54,402 nt of DNA from Synergistaceae bacterium OttesenSCG-928-D05 (GCA_030266985.1 JAJDJB010000007.1:1-54402), one strand, 5' to 3'; shown: positions 25,025 through 33,005, counted from the stretch's first letter. Notes: generated by a model not told the origin, from the letters alone. A program made the numbers and translations.

Positions 25025-25672
25025 ATGGATTTGGAATTGCGACCTGAGCGGCCCGCGGATTACAGCGAAACGGAAAATATGACGCGGGAGGCGTTTTGGA
25101 ATCATTACGCGCCCGGCTGCTGCGAGCACTATCTGCTGCATGTTATGCGGGACAGCGCCGCGTTTGTGCCGGAGCTGGATTTTGTCGCGGTGCACGACGG
25201 CAAAATCGTCGGGAACATTATTTACATGAAAGCTGTCATTGAGGGTGACAACGGGGAAAAATATGATGTGCTGTGCCTGGGGCCGATTTCGGTTTTGCCG
25301 GAGTACCAGCGCAAGGGCGTTGGTGGTCGACTAATCGAACATACGCGGCAACTGGCGCGAGAGTTGGGTTTTCGCGCGATTTTTCTCTGCGGGGATCCTG
25401 AATATTATTCGAGGCAGGGTTTCACCCCGGCGGAAGCATTCGGAATCCGCACGGCTGATGATATGTACATGAACGCGCTGCAAGTATGCGAACTGTACGA
25501 CGGAGCTCTCTCAGGCATGAAAGGGCGCTATGTCGAAGATTCAATCTACGAAGTCGACCAGACCGCCGCGGAAACGTTCGACAAAAATTTCCCCCCAAAA
25601 GAAAAAATAATCGGCACATCGTCGCAGCAACGTTTCGAGGAGCTGGTAGTCATGCGTCGCCCCGCTCTCTGA
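25025..25672 (+). CDS. GNAT family N-acetyltransferase
   Basis: A 215-residue acetyltransferase of the GCN5 fold, similar to the YhbS group. The acetyl-CoA site is LCLGPISVLPEYQRKGVGGRLIEH, where Q/R-x-x-G-x-G/A is the pyrophosphate loop; LGFRAIFLCGDPEYYSRQGF follows as motif B. ATG 25025 has GAGGGG 10 bases upstream; the preceding GTG adds one residue. The acceptor substrate is unknown. Palindromic elements lie on both sides. Confidence 0.88.
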   Translation: MDLELRPERPADYSETENMTREAFWNHYAPGCCEHYLLHVMRDSAAFVPELDFVAVHDGKIVGNIIYMKAVIEGDNGEKYDVLCLGPISVLPEYQRKGVGGRLIEHTRQLARELGFRAIFLCGDPEYYSRQGFTPAEAFGIRTADDMYMNALQVCELYDGALSGMKGRYVEDSIYEVDQTAAETFDKNFPPKEKIIGTSSQQRFEELVVMRRPAL

Positions 25673-25678
25673 AAACGC

Positions 25679-25760
25679 AGTTATAAGCACGATAGACTTA
25701 ACAATACTTGCCCCGTGATCCTCACTAAAGGTTACAAAGATACAGTGTTTTTTGTTAAGC
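25679..25760. repeat. Palindromic repeat element, partial copy 2
   Basis: GCAGTTATAAGCACGAT, then ACAATAC, GCCCCG and GATCCT match the left arm of the element at 24767 in the same order. The right arm is lost or diverged. A small inner hairpin (CACT...AGTG) is kept. It lies just after the GNAT stop. Confidence 0.5.
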
Positions 25761-25803
25761 AGCAATGACAAGAATATAGTAAGGAAGCCAGTAAAAAACC
25801 GAA

Positions 25804-25847
25804 CAACATCGAAGGAGACTCTTCTGGGAAATCTCCGTCTGATGTTG
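25804..25847 (-). terminator. Hairpin downstream of the IS remnant
   Basis: CAACATC (25804-25810) pairs with GATGTTG (25841-25847), with GGAGA/TCTCC pairing inside. On the minus strand GTTCGGTTTTTT follows. It is probably a terminator, perhaps that of the decayed element. Confidence 0.5.
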
Positions 25848-25892
25848 CCTAATACCAGCCGCCCTCGTGGGTTCTGAATACCCTACACCGCA

Positions 25893-26090
25893 CCAATCCC
25901 GCAGGTTGTCCCAACCCTTGCGTGGCCTTATGTTCAACTAGATCATGATACGTCGAATTCTTTCGCCCAAACACTTAGCAATATCAAATGACAGGGATGG
26001 AGATTGCCACAGTAGTCCATTTTTGTTTTTATTGATACCGCGATGCCAAGGCGAGAATGGGTCACAGAAATAAATAGACAGATTTCTCAA
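25893..26090 (-). pseudogene. IS30-family transposase remnant (C-terminal part)
   Basis: In one minus-strand frame, IYFCDPFSPWHRGINKNKNG resembles the conserved final catalytic block of IS30-type DDE transposases (typically YFCDPYSPWQRGxNENxNG). After an internal stop codon (TAG) the same frame continues LNIRPRKGWDNL, resembling LNxRPRKxLGW at the end of the family. The gap between them is shortened and no start or N-terminal part is present. It is therefore a decayed fragment. The rest of 25673-26340 has lower GC than its neighbours and no intact gene. Confidence 0.6.
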
Positions 26091-26150
26091 AGTAGATGGA
26101 TTTTTCCTATGCGATGCAAACGCCTCGCCCCTTTGGGGTGGCAAGGAGCA

Positions 26151-26184
26151 CATAGTCTCTTTTGGAGTAACAAAAGAGACTATG
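26151..26184. repeat. 13-bp perfect inverted repeat beside the IS remnant
   Basis: CATAGTCTCTTTT and AAAAGAGACTATG form a 13-bp perfect stem with an 8-base loop and no T run. It lies 60 bases upstream of the transposase fragment and may belong to the lost element or to a second insertion. Confidence 0.55.
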
Positions 26185-26340
26185 GCGAGTACTTTGAACA
26201 AATAGCTAGCTTTGTATCTCACGTATGTTGAGTCCTTTAGAATATAAGGACAAAACTCGTTTGTCAAAACCGCTTACGCGCTTCAGGCGTTTCTTTACTA
26301 ACAGCGACTCAATGGTATGGAGTTATTACAGACAGACCCT

Positions 26341-27525
26341 TCAACGCCGATCGAGTTCTAAAAGCGCCGCGAGTAATAGTTCGCCGCCGTGCGCGATTTC
26401 TTCGGGCGACGTATATTCTTCCTTCGAGTGGCTTACGCCGTTTTTGCTCGGCACGAAAATCATGCCGGTCGGAATCACTTTCGCAATGGCAGCCGCGTCG
26501 TGCGACGCGCCGCTTGGCATAATTTCCGCCGGCCATTGTTTGGCTTCGCATATCGAGGAGAGCAGTTTGACGATCTCGCCGTCCAAAGCGACCGGCGCTT
26601 TTGCTCCAAGGCTTTCCATATGTCCCTTGCAGCGCGGTATATCGGCAATCAGCGTTTGCATTTCGTCCGCGGCTTCTTTCAATTTTTCTTCGGAGAGCGA
26701 ACGCAGTTCCAGGCAGAAGGTTACTTTTTCAGGTACGACGCTTACGTGCGCTGGCACGATATCAAGCACGCCTACATTACAAACAAGATCATTCTGAAGA
26801 TCCATATAGAGATACCATTCGTGGATGAGGTCGGCCGCAGCCCGCATCGCGTCGCTGCGTTCCCGCATCGGCGTTGTGCCGGCGTGATTTGCCGCGCCCT
26901 CTATCACGACATTGTAGCGCGCGATGCCGACGATTCCGGATGGTATCCCAAGCGGCAGACCTTTACGTTCCAGATAAGGCCCCTGCTCGATGTGCAGCTC
27001 CAAAAAAGCCGCATAATCGGAGCGTTCCGCCTTGCTCGCCGCAACGTCGTCATCGCTCAGTCCGAAGCGCTTCAATGTATCGTTTTTATACCCCGGTGCA
27101 ATCATACCTGCAAAGGCCCTGCTGCCGAAGGTCCCGCCCAGCGGTTCGCCTTCTTCCGCGATAAACGCGGCGACTTCCATCGTGTGTTTCGGGACATATC
27201 CCTGTTCCTTCATGGAGCGAAGCGCTTCCAGCCCTGCGGCGATACCGAGCGGTCCGTCGTAGATCCCGCCGTTATAGACGGAGTCAAGGTGCGAACCGGT
27301 CAGGATTTTTTTTCCGTTTTCGCCGGGCAGAACACCGAACAGGTTTCCGACCGAATCCACTCTCGTCTGGAGTCCGGCGCTTTCCATTTCGCGGCGCAGG
27401 AAAGCCTGCGCTTCGAAATAAGCCTCCGTATAGGCCGGGCGCTGCAGGCCTTCGCCTTCAACCCAGCCGATTTCTCCAAGTTTTTTAAGCGTTTGGTTCA
27501 ACCGCTGTCCATCGATTTGCAGCAA
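26341..27525 (-). CDS. N-carbamoyl amino acid / allantoate-type amidohydrolase (M20)
   Basis: A 394-residue zinc hydrolase of the hydantoinase/carbamoylase family. Motifs: GSHLDSVYNGGIYDGPLG and AEEGEPLGGTFGSRAF hold the metal ligands and catalytic Glu; HIEQGPYLE; the dimerisation-domain GAANHAGTTPMRER binds substrate; PSGASHDAAAI holds a ligand His. It removes the carbamoyl group (CO2 and NH3) from N-carbamoyl amino acids or related ureides. The start is TTG 27525, one base past the stop of the cyclic amidase, with AGAGGTG upstream. Last gene of the operon. Confidence 0.87.
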   Translation of the reverse strand: MLQIDGQRLNQTLKKLGEIGWVEGEGLQRPAYTEAYFEAQAFLRREMESAGLQTRVDSVGNLFGVLPGENGKKILTGSHLDSVYNGGIYDGPLGIAAGLEALRSMKEQGYVPKHTMEVAAFIAEEGEPLGGTFGSRAFAGMIAPGYKNDTLKRFGLSDDDVAASKAERSDYAAFLELHIEQGPYLERKGLPLGIPSGIVGIARYNVVIEGAANHAGTTPMRERSDAMRAAADLIHEWYLYMDLQNDLVCNVGVLDIVPAHVSVVPEKVTFCLELRSLSEEKLKEAADEMQTLIADIPRCKGHMESLGAKAPVALDGEIVKLLSSICEAKQWPAEIMPSGASHDAAAIAKVIPTGMIFVPSKNGVSHSKEEYTSPEEIAHGGELLLAALLELDRR

Positions 27526-27526
27526 T

Positions 27527-28906
27527 TTAGTCACCTCTTTTGGAAACCCAGCGGCCAAAGCCGGGTTCGACTTTACATTCGCCTTCGTCCCAGACGACCT
27601 CGCCGCGCACGATCGTTTTGCTGATCGGGGCTGCAAGCTCCCATCCCTCAAAAACTTTCGCCGTATCCCGGGACATTGTCTCCATCTTTGACGCGTCGAC
27701 AATCCACGTCTCTTCGGGGGCGCAGAGGATAAAGTCTGCGTCCGCTCCGACGCGGATCGCGCCCTTTTGCGGGTAGAGGCCGTATGCTTTCGCCGGATTG
27801 ACGGAGAGCAGCTCAACCGCGCGCTCCAGGGAAATACGTCCGTCGCGCACCGCTTTCATCATAAGGCCGTGCCGCGTTTCCAGACCGGGGAATCCAGCCG
27901 GCGCCAGGAAAATATCCTGCGGATTTTTTTCTTTTTCTTCTTTCGTAAAGGGCGCGTGGTCACTGCCCACGGTGTCAATTGTACCATCCATAGTGTACGC
28001 CCACATCTGCTCGACGCGCGCGCGGTCGCGCAGCGCAGGGTTGCATTTTGCGTAGGGGCCGAATTGTTCCAGCGCTTCTTCTGTCAGATAGAGATATTGC
28101 GGGCACGTTTCGATCCATATTTTCATGCCGCGTTCACGCGCGGCCTTCGCAGCGGCAACTGCTTCCGGCGTGGAGATGTGGACGAGGTAAAGATCGCCGC
28201 CAACCGTTTCCGCAATTCGGATTAGCCTGTCGACCGCCATCGTTTCCGCGAGCGCGGGGCGCGAACGCGCGTGCGCCATCGGCCCCATGTCGCCCTCTTT
28301 GCGCAGAGCCGCAATGCCGCCTGCAACAAGATCATTGTCCTCTCCGTGCGCCGCCATTGGGAGCCCCGTCTTTTTTACCTCTTCCATCACTTTCAAAAGG
28401 TCGTAGTTCGTCGCACTCGTCAGGCCCTCAAATTCTTTTTCGCGCCCCTCGGGTGCGGCGTGCAGGAAGGTTTTATAACCGACAACGCCGGCAGCCGCAA
28501 CACGCCCGATATCGTCAAGGTGTGCGCCGCCCGCAGCGCCGAGAAAAGCGACGTCTACGACGGCCTGCTCGCGAACCGCATCGATACGCGGCTGGAGCGT
28601 CTCAGGGCTGTACTGCGGCGGCGTCGAAATGGGATGCTCGATGACCGTCGTCACGCCGCCCGCTGCCGCGGCACGCGTCCCCGTCACAAACGTTTCCCTG
28701 TGCGCGCCGCCCGGATAGCGGATGTGTACGTGCGGGTCTACTCCGCCGGGAAGGAGCGTCAGCCCCTTTGCGTCGATCTCTTTCGTTCCGGCGGGCGCAG
28801 AGCCCTCTCCGAGCGCCGCGATTCGCCCCCCGGAAACGGCGGCCCAGCCATAGAACGTTCCGTTTTCCGATACGATTTTTGCGTTTTTAATAACCAGATC
28901 ATACAT
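27527..28906 (-). CDS. Hydantoinase/allantoinase/dihydroorotase-type cyclic amidase
   Basis: A 459-residue amidohydrolase with HVH in GGVDPHVHIRYPGG, the Lys to be carboxylated in VGYKTFLHA, His in MAAHGEDN, His in YLVHISTPEA, and Asp in VGSDHAPF. It opens five- or six-membered cyclic ureides. With the adjacent carbamoyl hydrolase and hydantoin-type racemase, the substrate is probably a 5-substituted hydantoin or allantoin; a pyrimidine role is less likely because no pyrimidine genes are near. It sits between the racemase and carbamoylase genes, close-packed. Confidence 0.87.
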   Translation of the reverse strand: MYDLVIKNAKIVSENGTFYGWAAVSGGRIAALGEGSAPAGTKEIDAKGLTLLPGGVDPHVHIRYPGGAHRETFVTGTRAAAAGGVTTVIEHPISTPPQYSPETLQPRIDAVREQAVVDVAFLGAAGGAHLDDIGRVAAAGVVGYKTFLHAAPEGREKEFEGLTSATNYDLLKVMEEVKKTGLPMAAHGEDNDLVAGGIAALRKEGDMGPMAHARSRPALAETMAVDRLIRIAETVGGDLYLVHISTPEAVAAAKAARERGMKIWIETCPQYLYLTEEALEQFGPYAKCNPALRDRARVEQMWAYTMDGTIDTVGSDHAPFTKEEKEKNPQDIFLAPAGFPGLETRHGLMMKAVRDGRISLERAVELLSVNPAKAYGLYPQKGAIRVGADADFILCAPEETWIVDASKMETMSRDTAKVFEGWELAAPISKTIVRGEVVWDEGECKVEPGFGRWVSKRGD

Positions 28907-28931
28907 TGTTTCGTCCTCCAGTTCGGACTTT

Positions 28932-29594
28932 TTATTTTTTATAACGCAGCTTTTTACTGATTGAGAGGCCTGCGCGAACCAACCCCTCCGCAGTGATTAG
29001 GGCGCAGATCACCCCGTCCAGGACCGGCACGCCCAGTGTCGCCTGCATTTTTTTATCGAGTCCGGCAAATCCGGCGCAGCCGAGAACAAGCACTTCAGCG
29101 CCGTCTTCTTCAACGGCTCTGCGTCCCGCTTCGATCAGCGCGTCGTCACCCTCGCCAAGTGCAGGCCGCACTGACGCAGCAAATCTGCGCAGGCCGTATT
29201 TGTCGATCAGCGCCCATTTATTCGGGATACCGCGTTCGCCGGGTGCAACGACAGAAAAGGAATGTCCCAGCATCGTCGCCATTTTCATGGATGCCTCCGA
29301 TATCCCGACAACGGGTTTTTCGGCGATTTCTTTCATCAGATCCAGATTCGGATCCGCATGGCATGCCACGATAACGGCGTCGTACTGGTCTTCGTTTTCC
29401 CGATAAAGCTGCACCATGCCGGGAACAGCCAGCGCATGGTCCCGGTACGTCGCGACAAACGGACTTGCGCCGGGCGTACTGAGTGTATGGACGAACAGCC
29501 TCTCTCCCGCATACCGCGCCGCATTTTCCTGAATCGCGCGCGTCATTGCTTCGTCGCTGTTCGGGTTGATGATCAGAATCTTGATTTTCTCCAT
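28932..29594 (-). CDS. Asp/Glu/hydantoin racemase family protein
   Basis: A 220-residue cofactor-independent racemase. Signature features are IKILIINPNSDEAMT at the N-terminus, one catalytic-type Cys in VIVACHADPNLD, and the second in EVLVLGCAGFAG. In hydantoin clusters such enzymes interconvert D and L 5-substituted hydantoins so that the stereospecific hydrolases can use both. ATG with GGAGG 9 bases upstream; it lies 25 bases before the cyclic amidase gene. Confidence 0.88.
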   Translation of the reverse strand: MEKIKILIINPNSDEAMTRAIQENAARYAGERLFVHTLSTPGASPFVATYRDHALAVPGMVQLYRENEDQYDAVIVACHADPNLDLMKEIAEKPVVGISEASMKMATMLGHSFSVVAPGERGIPNKWALIDKYGLRRFAASVRPALGEGDDALIEAGRRAVEEDGAEVLVLGCAGFAGLDKKMQATLGVPVLDGVICALITAEGLVRAGLSISKKLRYKK

Positions 29595-29625
29595 TTCAAT
29601 ACACCTCCGTTTTTATCAAAACTGT

Positions 29626-31041
29626 TTATACGTTGAAAAATTCGTCGATTACTTCCTGCGGGGGCGGAGGCGTAAGGAGACTTACGATAATGTATGCCGC
29701 CAGCGCAGCGAAAGAGCCGGGCAAGATCGGGAAAAGGCCGAAGGGTTTATCGAGCACCAGCCAGACGAGCGCAACGATAACACCGGTGACCATCGCAGCC
29801 AATGCGCCCTGTGCATTCGCCCTGCGCCACGCAAAAGCGCCCAGCACAACAATGGAGAGCATCGCGCCCAGAATCCCGACCATATTCGCCTGAATCCACA
29901 TGACTCCTGAATTCGTATAGAATGAGAAAACAATTCCCAGAACGCCGATCGTCAACGTCGCGATACGGGAAGTACGCAGGATTTGCTTCGACGTATACTC
30001 TTTTTTGCTTACCTTAAGAAGAATGTCGTTGACAAAGGTAGTCCCTGCCATCAGCAGTACGGAATCCGCCGTCGAGATTGCAGCCGCGAGAATGCTTGCC
30101 ATCATGATTCCGCCCGTCCAAGGCGAAAGCAAATGCTTGATTATATATGGCGTAGCCTGATCCGTCGCCGGGATACTCGGGAAAAGCACGATCGCGGCAA
30201 GTCCGATCAGCATCAGCGGGATAAAAAACGCGAGCGAGGCGACAGAAGTCAGGGCCTGGCTCCATGCCGCAATTTCCGGCGTTTTTGCGGAGTTGATGCG
30301 CGTCACAATGTGCGGAGAGCCGTAATTGCCGATTCCCCAAGTCAGAATCCACGAAACTGCAATTCCGATGCTGATCTGTCCGCCTGCCCACGGATCCAGC
30401 GCGGACGGTTTAACCTGCGCAAGGGTTGTATGCAGATTTCCAATGCCCCCGACTTTTCCGAGCGCGGTAAACATTAGAATCAGTGTTCCGAGAAAAATCA
30501 CGGCGCTACAGAACGTATCTGTCCATGCAACCGCTTCCATTCCGCCGCTCACAGTGAAAAGAATGAAAATCGCGCCGATAACCAGAATTACGATATTTCT
30601 ATCTACGTCGACCGCAGCAGTAACGATCGCGGCACTGCCGACAAGCTGCGCCGAAACAAAGAAAAGCATGCCGACAAAGATGATTACAGAAGCGATGATC
30701 GCGTGCACTTTGCCATACCGTGCCTCGAGCATTTCCGACATCGTCCGCTTGCCCAGCCTGCGAAGTTTCTTAGAAAAGAAGAGCGCGCCGATTATAAAAG
30801 AGAGGATCGATCCGCCCCAGTTCCACCAGCCACCCCAACCCATCTGGTAGTAGTAGCCGAGATATCCAATCAGCGAGACGGTGCTCACCGTCGTAGCAAA
30901 CATTGTTCCGACAAGCGGCAGCAGTCCAAGGCTTCTGCCGGCAACAAACCAGTCGTCATGCGTTTCGATTTTGAGCGAAGTATATACGCCTATCAAAAAT
31001 AGAGCGACTAGAAATACACAGATACAAACCAAAGTTTCCAT
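29626..31041 (-). CDS. Sodium:solute symporter, hydantoin operon
   Basis: A 471-residue SSS transporter with about 13 membrane helices. Family features: DDWFVAGRSLGLLPLVGTMFA at the N-terminus, the helix with GGMEAVAWTDTFCSAV, and ISTADSVLLMAGTTFVNDI at the Na+ site. It probably imports the cyclic ureide or carbamoyl compound used by the operon enzymes. Its ATG lies one base past the stop of a 36-residue membrane peptide, which is likely its partner. Confidence 0.91.
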   Translation of the reverse strand: METLVCICVFLVALFLIGVYTSLKIETHDDWFVAGRSLGLLPLVGTMFATTVSTVSLIGYLGYYYQMGWGGWWNWGGSILSFIIGALFFSKKLRRLGKRTMSEMLEARYGKVHAIIASVIIFVGMLFFVSAQLVGSAAIVTAAVDVDRNIVILVIGAIFILFTVSGGMEAVAWTDTFCSAVIFLGTLILMFTALGKVGGIGNLHTTLAQVKPSALDPWAGGQISIGIAVSWILTWGIGNYGSPHIVTRINSAKTPEIAAWSQALTSVASLAFFIPLMLIGLAAIVLFPSIPATDQATPYIIKHLLSPWTGGIMMASILAAAISTADSVLLMAGTTFVNDILLKVSKKEYTSKQILRTSRIATLTIGVLGIVFSFYTNSGVMWIQANMVGILGAMLSIVVLGAFAWRRANAQGALAAMVTGVIVALVWLVLDKPFGLFPILPGSFAALAAYIIVSLLTPPPPQEVIDEFFNV

Positions 31042-31042
31042 T

Positions 31043-31153
31043 TTATTTCACTTTTCCTTTCCTATCCTGACAAAGTAAGATCAAACATGGGACAAAACAT
31101 GCGAGTCCGTAGCAACACCAGAAAATTTTCAGTGATGTGGGGACAACGTGCAT
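31043..31153 (-). CDS. Small symporter accessory protein
   Basis: A 36-residue peptide, MHVVPTSLKIFWCCYGLACF, then VPCLILLCQDRKGKVK. It has one membrane helix (about residues 8-28) and a basic tail. An excellent AAAGGAGG lies 7 bases before ATG 31153, and the stop is one base from the symporter start, so translation is coupled. Such tiny FW-YG-containing proteins are known upstream of some SSS symporters; the exact role (assembly or stability) is not established here. Confidence 0.72.
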   Translation of the reverse strand: MHVVPTSLKIFWCCYGLACFVPCLILLCQDRKGKVK

Positions 31154-31246
31154 TACGCCACCTCCTTTCGGCAACAAAATATCAGTACCGCAGAAATGTT
31201 CTTTTTCGCGGTTCAGCTCTATATGTATATGTTTTTCGTGCAAAAT

Positions 31247-32026
31247 TTATTTAATCGGCTTTGGTGCGCCGACTCGATGCCTGATTTCTTCGACCGTTTC
31301 GCAAAGTTTTTTTATATATTTCGCGACAACCGCTTCCGTCGCCCTGTTTTCCGGCATAATCAAACTGACGCTTCCATAGGAGCGCTCGCGCGGAAAATAA
31401 AGCGGGGCTGCAATCGCCGTAACGCCTGCGTCAACCGTTCCCCTTGTTACAATAAAACCGTCCTTCCGCGCCTTGAGATATTTTTCAAAGACGCGCGCGG
31501 GGTCCGTTTCGGTTTGCTCCGTATACTGCTTAAGCGGCGCACGTTCCAGAATGCGTTTCGCCTGTTCCGGCGGCATCCCCAAAAGTACGGCGAATCCGGT
31601 CGCGCCTGCGTGAAAGGGGAAGTCCTGACCGACGTTCGCAGAAATTTTAAGCGTCTGAAAAGACTCCACTTTGTCAACGCAAGTCGCGGAGATACCATCC
31701 GACATGCATAGCGCCACTGTTTCGCCGCTCAACGCCGCAAGTGTTTCCATAAAGGGACGTACGATCTGCTGCGAAGAAATTTCGTCGTCCGCAACGCCAC
31801 TTAGCGCAAGAGCCTTCAGGCCCAGCGCGAATTTCTCTGTATCGGGAATTTTATGAAGCCAGCCCGCGCTCTCCAAAGTGACGACAAGACGGTGAACCGT
31901 GCTGCGGTGAAGTCCAATTTTCTTGGAAATCTCTGGAATCGAAAGGTGTCTCGAATCCATTGAGAAGGACTCTAAAACCTGTAGAGCTCTTAAAATAGAT
32001 TGGTTCAGGTATTTTTCCGCATCCAT
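31247..32026 (-). CDS. IclR family transcriptional regulator
   Basis: A 259-residue regulator. The N-terminal winged helix (LSIPEISKKIGLHRSTVHRL) is followed by the IclR effector domain (SFQTLKISANVGQDFPFHAGATGFA, VDAGVTAIAAPLYF, SVSLIMP). It probably senses the substrate of the downstream hydantoin operon, which starts 93 bases later on the same strand, and controls its own promoter, which carries two inverted repeats (32043-32059 and 32063-32097). Confidence 0.9.
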   Translation of the reverse strand: MDAEKYLNQSILRALQVLESFSMDSRHLSIPEISKKIGLHRSTVHRLVVTLESAGWLHKIPDTEKFALGLKALALSGVADDEISSQQIVRPFMETLAALSGETVALCMSDGISATCVDKVESFQTLKISANVGQDFPFHAGATGFAVLLGMPPEQAKRILERAPLKQYTEQTETDPARVFEKYLKARKDGFIVTRGTVDAGVTAIAAPLYFPRERSYGSVSLIMPENRATEAVVAKYIKKLCETVEEIRHRVGAPKPIK

Positions 32027-32042
32027 TTTGATCGACCCCTTT

Positions 32043-32109
32043 GTCTCATTATGTGAGACGCTATCTTATCAAGCAATACATTATAGCTTGCTAAGATGGA
32101 ATCCGTCAA
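32043..32109 (-). promoter_or_regulatory. IclR promoter with two operator-like inverted repeats
   Basis: On the minus strand TTGACG (32109-32104) and TATAAT (32085-32080) are 18 bp apart. Operator 1: ATCTTATCAAGC (32063-32074) and GCTTGCTAAGAT (32086-32097), 11 of 12 paired, around the -10 box. Operator 2: GTCTCA-TTATG-TGAGAC (32043-32059), downstream of the start site. Autorepression is likely. Confidence 0.65.
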
Positions 32110-32166
32110 TACAAAAAAAATCCTTATGTAACTATCGTGTAAAGATAATTAAAAAACTGGGTGCAC

Positions 32167-32203
32167 AAAAGGAGGGCCCGACGATGTCGAGCCCTCTTTT
32201 TTT
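32167..32203. terminator. Terminator between IclR promoter and fur
   Basis: GAGGGC (32172-32177) pairs with GCCCTC (32191-32196), with GAC/GTC inside; seven T on the plus side and a TTTT stretch on the minus side. It lies just past the 3' end of fur, so it probably ends that gene. Confidence 0.7.
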
Positions 32204-32223
32204 ACTTTCTCTTCGATATTATA

Positions 32224-32637
32224 TTATTGCTCCGGCGCGCACTCCGCACAACAGCCGTAGACCACGAGCTGTTTGCCTTCGACTTTAATTCCCTTCGGGA
32301 CCTCAACGCGCGGCATATGCTGCTCCGGCAGGCAGACCATTTTCCCGCAGTGCAGGCAGAGGAAGTGCGGGTGGTCGCCCGGACAGCCTTCCATCCCCTG
32401 ATCGTGCGCGCAGAAACGCCACACACCGTCCAGTCCCTGCACCTGATGCACAATCCCCGCGCTTTGCAGCGTCTGAAGCGTCCTGTACAGGGTGACTTTA
32501 TCAAGCGGCTCGGCGAGCATCGACGAAATTTCGGAATGTGAGAGCGGAGAGCCTTTTTTAATAAGAAGCTCCAGCACCACAACTCTTTGTTTCGTTGCGC
32601 GAAGGCCCGATTCGGATAAAATTTTCACTGCATCCAT
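32224..32637 (-). CDS. Fur family regulator (Fur/Zur type)
   Basis: A 137-residue metal-sensing repressor. The N-terminal helix-turn-helix LRATKQRVVVLELLIKKG and DKVTLYRTLQTLQSAGIV recognise DNA. The C-terminal half carries GDHPHFLCLHCGKMVCLPE with a CxxC pair and VVYGCCAECAPE with a second, matching the structural Zn site. The metal sensed (Fe, Zn or other) cannot be decided; the compact size and Cys pairs fit Zur as well as Fur. It is divergent from the ilv-leu operon, separated by about 110 bases from that promoter. Confidence 0.87.
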   Translation of the reverse strand: MDAVKILSESGLRATKQRVVVLELLIKKGSPLSHSEISSMLAEPLDKVTLYRTLQTLQSAGIVHQVQGLDGVWRFCAHDQGMEGCPGDHPHFLCLHCGKMVCLPEQHMPRVEVPKGIKVEGKQLVVYGCCAECAPEQ

Positions 32638-32749
32638 ATTGTGATCACCTTCCTGTACTTTCCTTCATACTATTATTACCCGCTTTTGAAAAAACTGCAA
32701 CACTCCTGCAATTGCAAAAGAATGAATTGTGCGAAAATTTCCGTGATAG

Positions 32750-32778
32750 TTGACATTTCATTGCATTACTATTATTAT
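32750..32778 (+). promoter_or_regulatory. ilv-leu operon promoter
   Basis: TTGACA (32750-32755) and TATTAT (32773-32778) are 17 bp apart. Transcription should start near 32785, about 70 bases before the leader peptide ATG. Confidence 0.75.
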
Positions 32779-32852
32779 GTCCCCTAATGTGGCCCGGACA
32801 TCGGTAAAACAGGGTCATTACGGCTTCGGTCAAAGAAGGGTGGGAAACGCAC

Positions 32853-32954
32853 ATGAGAAGAAACGGCATAATCATCGACAGCCTGTCAAATCTGGTTCTC
32901 GTACTCGTACTTCTTATTAGCAGCGGGTCCCCCTCCGAGGTGGCCGGCGCCTAG
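32853..32954 (+). CDS. Branched-chain leader peptide (ilv attenuator)
   Basis: A 33-residue open frame rich in the operon's own end products: MRRNG, then III, DSLSN, then LVLVLVLLI, and a polar end finishing in VAGA. It has six Leu, four Ile and four Val codons. A ribosome stalled in the LVLVLVLLI block would leave AGCGGGTCCC (32922-32931) free to pair with GGGACCCGCT (32976-32985), which is the 5' arm of the following terminator. This is the classical logic of leader-peptide attenuation; it is inferred from sequence only. Confidence 0.85.
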   Translation: MRRNGIIIDSLSNLVLVLVLLISSGSPSEVAGA

Positions 32955-32971
32955 TCGCCGCGTTGCTTACG

Positions 32972-33005
32972 GACCGGGACCCGCTTAGGGTTCCGGTCTT
33001 TTTTT
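32972..33005 (+). terminator. ilv attenuator terminator
   Basis: GACCGGGACCC (32972-32982) pairs with GGGTTCCGGTC (32988-32998), 11 bp with one G-T pair, followed by seven T. Its 5' arm is complementary over 10 bases to the leader peptide region, providing an antiterminator. Confidence 0.88.

Noticed and set aside
25755-26267. Two small intact genes in the gap upstream of the carbamoyl hydrolase
   Set aside because: They are pieces of one broken transposase frame separated by a TAG codon; no ribosome sites.
26389-27624. A 411-codon plus-strand frame opposite the carbamoyl hydrolase
   Set aside because: Antisense shadow of a well-supported gene; no domain or ribosome site.
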